The notes under the pieces: model-generated
Told to the model about the DNA's origin: nothing
Databases searched by the model: none
Seen by the model: the letters and a program-made list of their open reading frames with translations, nothing else
NCBI GenBank assembly: GCA_021160685.1
Contig: JAGHCC010000355.1
Coordinates: forward strand, 1-5,463
Direction of reading: 5' to 3'
Origin: Desulfobulbaceae bacterium
GTDB lineage: Bacteria; Desulfobacterota; Desulfobulbia; Desulfobulbales; SURF-16
Length of the DNA: 5,463 nucleotides
Shown: piece after piece, positions 1 through 4,834 of the stretch
Position numbering within the stretch: position 1 is the first letter of the stretch
How the letters are laid out: the number at the start of each line of letters is the position of its first letter
Translations under genes and position numbers: made by a program

Positions 1-609
1 CCTTTAACCCTGGCCCACGGCGCCGTTGAGGGCCTCATGAAAAATGTCCGGCTGGTAAATCGCCGTAGTGAAGACGGGACTGCCATCGGCGACGGGATCG
101 CTCTTGCCGCAGCCCGGTTGAAAACCGCCGAGGAGGCCCTGGCAACGCAGGCCGATGATAAAAAAAATGCGGATCAGTATGAGATCAAGAGTAAAATCAT
201 CATCCTGCTCACCGACGGGGCCAACAACAGCGGCAGCCTGTCACCGGTCGAGGCTGCGGAACTGGCCAAGAAGTGGAACATTAAAATCTATACCATCGGC
301 ATTGGCCGGGCTATACATGATGCGGCAAACCAGGGATTTTTCGCGCGCCTGACTGGAAGGCAGCCGCAGGTGGACTCCCGAACCCTGCAATTGCTGGCAG
401 AAAACACAGGTGGAATTTTCCGGATGGCCGATGACGGGGACTCCCTGCGGGCTATTTATGAAGAAATCGACCGCCTTGAAACCAGTGAGATCGAAAGCGT
501 CCGTTATGTGGACTACAAAGAATATTTTCCACCCTTTGCTTTGATCGCTCTTGGCCTGCTGGTGCTGGAAAGCGTGCTGAAGTGTACCTGGCTGAGAAAG
601 GTTCCGTGA
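1..609 (+). CDS. batA: BatA, von Willebrand factor A domain membrane protein (5' end outside window)
   Basis: This is the C-terminal 202 residues of a vWA-domain protein. The frame is open from base 1, so the internal ATG at 37 is not the start. The first residues, PLTLAHGAVE, match the part of BatA just after the first metal-binding loop. Two of the three MIDAS elements are visible: the threonine in EDGTAIGDG (T27 of the visible part) and the aspartate in LLTDGANN (D72). The DxSxS loop lies upstream, outside the window. A Rossmann-type strand (IYTIGIG) and the BatA-like stretch ending in EIDRLETSEIES follow. A single hydrophobic segment (about visible residues 177-195, FALIALGLLVLESVL) then anchors the C-terminus in the inner membrane, with a short basic tail. 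BatA is known to work with BatB and the other Bat proteins in the cell envelope; the ligand is unknown. The TGA stop overlaps an ATG at 609 (TGATG), discussed separately. The family call is secure; BatA rather than BatB rests on gene order and on batB following. Confidence 0.93.
   Translation, partial: PLTLAHGAVEGLMKNVRLVNRRSEDGTAIGDGIALAAARLKTAEEALATQADDKKNADQYEIKSKIIILLTDGANNSGSLSPVEAAELAKKWNIKIYTIGIGRAIHDAANQGFFARLTGRQPQVDSRTLQLLAENTGGIFRMADDGDSLRAIYEEIDRLETSEIESVRYVDYKEYFPPFALIALGLLVLESVLKCTWLRKVP
597..601 (+). promoter_or_regulatory. Shine-Dalgarno-like AAAGG before the orphan ATG at 609
   Basis: AAAGG at the end of batA lies seven bases before an ATG (609-611) that overlaps the batA stop as TGATG. 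This is the best ribosome site near the batA/batB junction, yet the ATG it serves is out of frame with batB. That suggests it is either the former batB start or now drives the short leader frame 609-704. The motif is short and inside coding sequence, so it could be chance. Confidence 0.4.
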
Positions 610-704
610 TGGCTGAAAATTATACCACAGAGCCACAAAATCCACGAAATGACACGAAAAAAGAACTACTTTTAGTGTTTTTAGTGGATTTCGTGGCAAA
701 ATAA
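609..704 (+). other. Possible 31-codon leader frame read through the repeat, between batA and batB
   Basis: An open frame starts at the ATG overlapping the batA stop (TGATG). It runs through the whole palindromic repeat and ends in TAA at 702-704, four bases before the batB ATG. The product begins MAENYTTEPQ. Its middle shows tripeptide periodicity from the 9-bp units (PQN, PRN, DTK, then LLV, FLV, DFV). A plausible ribosome site (597-601) precedes it, whereas batB has none. It may be translated only to carry ribosomes from batA to batB. No protein family is recognised and the peptide itself is probably not functional. An accidental open frame is a real alternative, since a 31-codon frame is short. 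Confidence 0.3.
632..697. repeat. Imperfect palindromic repeat built of 9-bp units, batA/batB intergenic
   Basis: Arms 632-660 and 670-697 pair around a nine-base loop. By hand I count 24 Watson-Crick pairs and one G-U, with three mismatches and one bulged base. Each arm is made of three adjoining 9-bp units. The left units are CCACAAAAT, CCACGAAAT and GACACGAAA (633-659); the right units are TTTAGTGTT, TTTAGTGGA and TTTCGTGGC (671-697). Sequences of the type CCACGAAA...TTTCGTGG are familiar as dispersed intergenic repeats in environmental bacteria. That this one is multicopy in this genome is inference. It is not followed by a T run, so it is not a standard intrinsic terminator. It occupies most of the only true intergenic gap in the window. 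Confidence 0.8.
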
Positions 705-708
705 TCCA

Positions 709-1770
709 ATGGAAAGTATCCGTTTTTTCAATATAGAGATGCTGCATCTCCTCTGGCTTATGCCCCTGCTCATTTTCCTTTTCTGGTATGGCGCCGTAAA
801 AAGAAAACAACAGCTGGCTGCCTTTATCAGGCCGGCGATTCAGCCAAAAATCAGGATCTCGTCACATCCACTGAATCGAACATGGAAGGTTGTACTGCTC
901 CTTGCTGCTGTGGCGCTGATCGTTACCGCCCTGTCCAGGCCCGCCTGGAACCTCAAGGAAACCACCGTGAAACGGGCCGGACGGGATGTTGTCTTTCTCC
1001 TTGATGTGTCCCGGAGTATGCTGGCCAGGGATCTAAGGCCCAACCGTCTGGAACGGGCCAAGCTGGCCATTTCCGACTGTGTTAAACGGCTGCAGGGTGA
1101 CAGGGTGGCCCTAGTGGTTTTTGCCGGCGCCACAACAGTGCGCTGTCCCCTGACCCTGGATTACGGATTTTTTCAGATGATGCTGGATAGTTTAGGCACA
1201 GAGAGCACAAATCGTGGCGGCACCATGGTCGGTGATGCCATCCGCACGACCCTTGATCAGGTTCTTGACGACCAGGAAAAACAGTTCAAGGACATCATCC
1301 TCATTACCGACGGCGAGGACCATGAAAGTTTTCCTGTCCAGGCGGCGGAGACGGCCGGCAAGCAGGGTGTGCGCCTGCTGGTGATCGGTCTTGGTGATGA
1401 AAATGAAGGCGCGCGGATTCCGCTTGTTGACGAAAACGGCCGGACTTCTTTTTTGACCTACCAGGGACAGGAGGTCTGGACCCGGCTTGATGCCGCCACT
1501 CTCAGGCAGATGGCCCTGGCCACGCCCGGTGGCAGATATCTGCCGGTTGCCACCGGCTCAATAGATCTCGGCGATGTGTACATGGATCTTGTGGCCGGCG
1601 CCGAAAAAAAAGAGCTTGAAACACGAATCATCAAACAGTACGAGGAAAAATTTCAGATTTTCCTGGGTCTGGCTATTCTACTACTGACGGTTGAAGCTTT
1701 GCTAGCGAACAGAAAAATGAAAGTTAATATCTCACAGAGGCGCAGAGACGCAGAGAAAAAAACTCTGTGA
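709..1770 (+). CDS. batB: BatB, von Willebrand factor A domain membrane protein
   Basis: A complete vWA protein of 353 residues, close to the usual BatB length. Two N-terminal membrane segments (about 11-29 and 60-76) precede the vWA domain (about 92-290), and a third (about 316-333) follows it. The MIDAS metal site is complete: D99, S101 and S103 in DVSRSM, T172 in RGGTMVGDA, and D201 in LITDGEDHE. The domain should therefore bind a divalent cation and a partner protein. Membrane topology, by family, places the vWA domain outside the cytoplasm. The ATG at 709 is chosen because IRFFNIEMLHLLWL matches the family N-terminus; ATG 739 would cut into that region. No ribosome site precedes either, so initiation may depend on translation arriving from upstream. 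The last 17 residues (337-353, from MKVNISQRRR) are encoded by a palindromic repeat and are probably not ancestral. BatB pairs with BatA in the Bat envelope complex; its substrate is unknown. Confidence 0.95.
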   Translation: MESIRFFNIEMLHLLWLMPLLIFLFWYGAVKRKQQLAAFIRPAIQPKIRISSHPLNRTWKVVLLLAAVALIVTALSRPAWNLKETTVKRAGRDVVFLLDVSRSMLARDLRPNRLERAKLAISDCVKRLQGDRVALVVFAGATTVRCPLTLDYGFFQMMLDSLGTESTNRGGTMVGDAIRTTLDQVLDDQEKQFKDIILITDGEDHESFPVQAAETAGKQGVRLLVIGLGDENEGARIPLVDENGRTSFLTYQGQEVWTRLDAATLRQMALATPGGRYLPVATGSIDLGDVYMDLVAGAEKKELETRIIKQYEEKFQIFLGLAILLLTVEALLANRKMKVNISQRRRDAEKKTL

Positions 1771-1798
1771 ACTCTGTGCCTCTGCGAGAAACTTTCAT
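1717..1798. repeat. Palindromic repeat of 8-bp units across the batB stop
   Basis: Inner arms 1731-1755 and 1763-1788 pair around a loop of seven A. By hand I count 21 Watson-Crick pairs and two G-U in the 25-base left arm. Outer arms 1717-1725 and 1790-1798 are perfect 9-base complements (ATGAAAGTT against AACTTTCAT), with a four-base bulge AATA on the left. The left arm is three adjoining 8-bp units: CACAGAGG, CGCAGAGA and CGCAGAGA (1733-1756). The right arm carries three matching units with one extra A at 1771. Both strands read as peptides often seen in spurious database proteins: SQRRRDAEKK on + and TEFTEFFSLRLCASV on -. That marks this as a widely dispersed repeat family. The batB stop TGA (1768-1770) lies inside the right arm. 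There is no T run after the stem. Confidence 0.88.
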
Positions 1799-1804
1799 AC
1801 AAAT

Positions 1805-1832
1805 AATCCCAAATCCGAAATCAAAAATCACA
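1805..1832 (+). repeat. Four 7-bp direct repeats directly before the batC ATG
   Basis: The units AATCCCA, AATCCGA, AATCAAA and AATCACA follow one another without gaps and end on the base before the batC ATG at 1833. The shared pattern is AATCNNA. This block replaces the place where a ribosome site would normally sit. It lies seven bases beyond the 8-bp-unit palindrome, so the two may have arrived together. AAATCCG-type short tandem sequence is common between genes in environmental bacteria. Four degenerate units in A-rich DNA could still be partly chance. Confidence 0.6.
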
Positions 1833-2984
1833 ATGACCGGCCAAAGCATAATTATTCTCCTGCTTCTCATTTCCCTTCCAGGGTCCGGGCTAGCTGCGTC
1901 CCTACGCACCATGGTGGAAGAAGGCAATAAAGCCTATGAAGAGGCCCGTTACGATGACGCCCTGGCCAGCTACGATCAGGCGGCGAAAAAAGATCCGGAC
2001 CAGCCTCAAGCCTATTTTAACCGGGGAAATGCACTCTACCGCCAGGAAAAATTCAGCCAGGCCATATCAGCCTATGAACAGGCGGCCGCAAAAAGCAGGG
2101 ACAATAAATTAACGGCCAAAAGTCATTATAACTCCGGCAATGCCGCCTTTAGCCAGGCCCAGTCGGAACAGGATATGCCTCAAAGTCTGGAAGTGCTGCA
2201 AACAAGTATCAACAGCTTTGAGCAGGCCTTAAAGCTTGACCCGTCTCAAACCGATGCGGCCAGAAACCTTGAGATTGCCAGACTGACCCTGCAACAGAAA
2301 AAAGAACAGCTCCAAGAGCAACAGCAAAAGGATCAGGAGCAGAAACAGGCAAAAGAAAAAATGAAAAAAGACCTGGAAAAAATGATCCAGGAGCAGCAGG
2401 AACAGGCTGCGGAAAATAAAGAGGCTGAGCCGGATCAGGAGAAACAGAATCAGGAAATGGCTGACCGCCAGCAGGAACTGCGGCAGCAGGCTGAAGAAAT
2501 GAAACAACAGCTTGAGCAGCATGACACCACGTCAAATGACGGTAAGGAGCAGGAGCATCTGCAGGAGGCCATCGATAAACAGCTTGATGCTGAGGAGCAA
2601 CTCAAGAAAAATAATCCCGGCGAGGCATCAGAAAGCCAGGAAAAGGCGGCGGAAAATCTTCAGCAGGCCCTTGACAGCTTAAACGACAAGGAGCAAAATG
2701 ACCCGCAGTCCCATAAGAAGCAGGGCGGCAAAGATCAGGATCAGGAGAAAAAAGAACAACCCAGCTCCCAGGATAAAAAAGAAAAAAAACAGTCTCCGGA
2801 GCAAAGCGCGTCGGACAAAAAATCAGAGGAATCAGCCGCTGAAGGATCTCCGCAAGAATTAGACGAGGCACAGGCCGCGCCCGACCAGACAGCCCAAGAT
2901 ATTCTTAATATGGAAAAGAAACTTCAAAAATTGCGGCAACAGCAGATGTCCCGTGGCCGGCAAACCGTGGACAAGGATTGGTAA
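1833..2984 (+). CDS. batC: BatC, exported tetratricopeptide-repeat protein
   Basis: A 383-residue protein with a Sec signal peptide at residues 1-22 (MTGQSIIILLLL...GSGLAA). It has two clear TPR units (about 26-56 and 59-92, including YFNRGNALYRQEKF). A third, stretched TPR-like region (about 95-138) ends in QALKLDPSQTDAARNLEIAR. From about 150 to 345 the protein is almost entirely Q, E, K, A and D, with predicted coiled coil then a disordered, highly charged stretch. The C-terminus (ILNMEKKL...GRQTVDKDW) ends in the DW motif seen in related Bat TPR proteins. TPRs bind partner proteins, and BatC is thought to scaffold the other Bat proteins in the periplasm. The ATG at 1833 is chosen because it starts exactly at the signal peptide. 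The frame is open back to GTG 1767, which overlaps the batB stop (GTGA). That start would add 22 mainly repeat-encoded residues, and neither start has a good ribosome site. The stop overlaps batD by one base (TAATG). Confidence 0.9.
   Translation: MTGQSIIILLLLISLPGSGLAASLRTMVEEGNKAYEEARYDDALASYDQAAKKDPDQPQAYFNRGNALYRQEKFSQAISAYEQAAAKSRDNKLTAKSHYNSGNAAFSQAQSEQDMPQSLEVLQTSINSFEQALKLDPSQTDAARNLEIARLTLQQKKEQLQEQQQKDQEQKQAKEKMKKDLEKMIQEQQEQAAENKEAEPDQEKQNQEMADRQQELRQQAEEMKQQLEQHDTTSNDGKEQEHLQEAIDKQLDAEEQLKKNNPGEASESQEKAAENLQQALDSLNDKEQNDPQSHKKQGGKDQDQEKKEQPSSQDKKEKKQSPEQSASDKKSEESAAEGSPQELDEAQAAPDQTAQDILNMEKKLQKLRQQQMSRGRQTVDKDW
2973..2977 (+). promoter_or_regulatory. Ribosome binding site AAGGA of batD
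   Basis: AAGGA, inside the last codons of batC, lies six bases before ATG 2984. This decides the batD start: the alternative TTG at 2978 would directly touch the site, with no spacer. The TAATG overlap with the batC stop points to coupled translation. Confidence 0.75.
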
Positions 2985-4834
2985 TGCAAATCAAATCCAC
3001 ATTAATTGGCCTTATTTTGGTCAACATCATCCTCGTGCTGAATTTCTCTGCTTATGGATCAGAGATCAGCGTCGAGATGGTGGTGGAACGACAGGACGCC
3101 TTTGTCGGTGAAGCTATCCCCATGCAGATTCAGGTTAACGGCCATAATTCGCCGGATAAGCCGAGCCTTTCCAACATTGCCGACTTCACCGTCCAGTTTC
3201 GCGGCGGCCGGCAGAACAGCAGCACATCCATAACCAACATCAATGGCAAGTGGAGCAGAATTAGCAAACACGGCTTTATCTTTAATTATATTCTCACACC
3301 AAAACGGGCCGGACAATTGATCTTTCCGCCGGTGAGCCTCACCCTCGACGGCAAAGTCTATACGACCCGTCCCCTAACAATTTCCGCCAAAGAACCTGAA
3401 GAAACCGATGATTTCAAACTCCGTTTAAATCTCAGTCAGGGTAAATGTTATGTGGGTGAGCCCGTTACCCTGACCACAACTTGGTATATCGGCAAGGATG
3501 TCAAAAAATTTGAATTCATCCTGCCGCTTCTTGATGATCCCCGTTTTGAGGTGGTCAATTCGATTCCCGCTCCCCAGGGGATAAATTCACAGGACGAGTT
3601 TGAAATTACTCTGGGCGATGCCACGGTCATTGCCCGACGCTCCAAGGGCCAGCTTGATGGCAAATCATACACTACCCTGATCTTTCAACAGATTGTTATT
3701 CCGCGACAAAACGGCGATTTGACTCTTCCCCAAGCCACTGTAGGCTGCCTGGCCCTGAGCGGTTATAGCAGACAGAGGCAGCGAAATCGCTCCGGATCTT
3801 TTGGGAAGAACGACTTTTTTAATGACTTTTTCAACCAGGGCGCGCAAAAAATATACGAAACAGTCATCACGCCGTCAAACAAACCGCGCCTTACGGTTGC
3901 CCCCCTGCCCGAGGCCGGCCGGCCGGAAAATTTCAACGGCCCGGTGGGCGAATTCACAATCTCAGCCCAGGCCGCACCGACCCAGGTCAATGTCGGCGAT
4001 CCTATCACTTTGACCCTCACCGTTACCGGTCCCCTGGTGAACAAGGTCAAGTTGCCGGATCTTCATCATCTTGGTGAAACCGGTTTTAAGATTCCGGAGG
4101 AAATTTCGCCGGGTGAAAGCACAGGACAGAGTAAGACCTTTATCCAGACCATCCGGGCCAGAAATGATCAGGTCAGGGAAATCCCTGCCATTCATCTCAG
4201 TTATTTTAATCCCCGCACTAAAAAATATGAAACAGCCCGCAGCTCTGCCATTACCCTGTCTGTTCAGCCGACCAGGATCATTACAGCCCAGGATGCTGAA
4301 GGCGCCGCCCAGGTGATGAAAAGAAAAATCAAGTCCATTGAGGCCGGGATCAACTTTAACTATGATGATGCCACAGTCCTTGTTTCACAAGAAGCAAAGC
4401 AAACATCTTCAGTGTCTACCTGGCTCATTCTGGCTGCGCCGCCCGGCTGCTTTGCGGTTCTTTTCCTCTCCTCGTTTTTGATGCGCCGCCGGAAAAAGAA
4501 TCCGGCAGCCCTCAGGGCGCAACAGGCTTTCGCAGAATTCAATAAGGAGCTTTCCTCCCTTGAAGGCAGCGGCGAAATGACGGGTCTTGCCATGGCCATT
4601 AAAACTTGCCTGGGCCATAAACTGCGGCGGCCGCCCGGCGCATTGACCTTCCTTGATGTTGAACCTCTTCTGAGAAAAAGAGGTCTTGACTCTGAGACGC
4701 TGAAAACGCTGGAGGGGATTTTTGATCAATGTGAGGCCTGCCAATACAGCGGCGGAACAATGGCTGGAGAAGAGTTGCACCGCCTGATTCAGCAGACTCG
4801 TGCCGTGGCCGAAAAATTGGAAGAAAAACTGTAA
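2984..4834 (+). CDS. batD: BatD, membrane-anchored beta-sandwich protein of the Bat system
   Basis: A 616-residue protein of typical BatD length. A Sec signal peptide (about 1-26, ending SAYG) leads into a large extracytoplasmic beta-rich region. One membrane segment follows (about 478-499), then a basic stop-transfer (RRRKK, 501-505) and a cytoplasmic tail of about 110 residues. The BatD region holds three copies of a VG-E/D-P strand motif: VGEAIPMQI (41-49), VGEPVTLTT (158-166) and VGDPITLTL (338-346). These mark successive immunoglobulin-like domains. Other family hallmarks are DFFNDFFNQG (277-286) and VAPLPEAGRP...FNGPVGEF (305-324). The tail (about 510-616) resembles the C-terminal helical region of other BatD proteins (LRRPPGALTFLDVE). 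BatD probably presents a binding surface outside the cell membrane to the vWA and TPR partners. No catalytic motif is seen. It overlaps batC and batE by one base each (TAATG), so the three are very likely co-translated. Confidence 0.94.
   Translation: MQIKSTLIGLILVNIILVLNFSAYGSEISVEMVVERQDAFVGEAIPMQIQVNGHNSPDKPSLSNIADFTVQFRGGRQNSSTSITNINGKWSRISKHGFIFNYILTPKRAGQLIFPPVSLTLDGKVYTTRPLTISAKEPEETDDFKLRLNLSQGKCYVGEPVTLTTTWYIGKDVKKFEFILPLLDDPRFEVVNSIPAPQGINSQDEFEITLGDATVIARRSKGQLDGKSYTTLIFQQIVIPRQNGDLTLPQATVGCLALSGYSRQRQRNRSGSFGKNDFFNDFFNQGAQKIYETVITPSNKPRLTVAPLPEAGRPENFNGPVGEFTISAQAAPTQVNVGDPITLTLTVTGPLVNKVKLPDLHHLGETGFKIPEEISPGESTGQSKTFIQTIRARNDQVREIPAIHLSYFNPRTKKYETARSSAITLSVQPTRIITAQDAEGAAQVMKRKIKSIEAGINFNYDDATVLVSQEAKQTSSVSTWLILAAPPGCFAVLFLSSFLMRRRKKNPAALRAQQAFAEFNKELSSLEGSGEMTGLAMAIKTCLGHKLRRPPGALTFLDVEPLLRKRGLDSETLKTLEGIFDQCEACQYSGGTMAGEELHRLIQQTRAVAEKLEEKL
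4819..4823 (+). promoter_or_regulatory. Likely ribosome binding site GGAAG of batE
   Basis: GGAAG, within the last codons of batD, lies ten bases before ATG 4834. The spacing is a little long. With the TAATG overlap it still gives a believable start, which is confirmed by the signal peptide that begins at this ATG. Confidence 0.5.

Noticed and set aside
241..810. 189-codon open frame on the - strand opposite batA and the batA/batB gap
   Set aside because: It lies opposite a clear vWA coding region, shows no recognisable domain, and crosses the palindromic repeat. It is a shadow frame.
1604..1611. Run of eight A in batB as a programmed frameshift site
   Set aside because: The 0 frame continues into a family-like C-terminal membrane segment, and I see no stimulatory hairpin or useful alternative product just downstream. 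A sequencing or slippage hotspot is the most that can be said.
632..1798. The two palindromes as intrinsic transcription terminators
   Set aside because: Neither stem is followed by a T run on the + strand, the stems are long and imperfect, and complete co-functional genes continue downstream in the same direction.
632..1832. Repeats as a CRISPR array
   Set aside because: Units are 7-9 bp, contiguous, degenerate and partly inverted, with no spacers and no cas genes.
1724..1927. 67-codon - strand frame containing TEFTEFFSLRLCASV
   Set aside because: This is the reverse reading of the palindromic repeat, a well-known source of spurious small proteins. The rest is antisense to the batC signal peptide.
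2209..2535. - strand frames rich in Leu/Phe opposite the batC coiled-coil region
   Set aside because: They are the complement of CAG/GAA/AAA-rich codons, which automatically gives hydrophobic-looking reverse frames.
2978..2986. TTG 2978 as the batD start
   Set aside because: It abuts the AAGGA ribosome site with no spacer. ATG 2984 has correct spacing and the TAATG overlap also used by batE.
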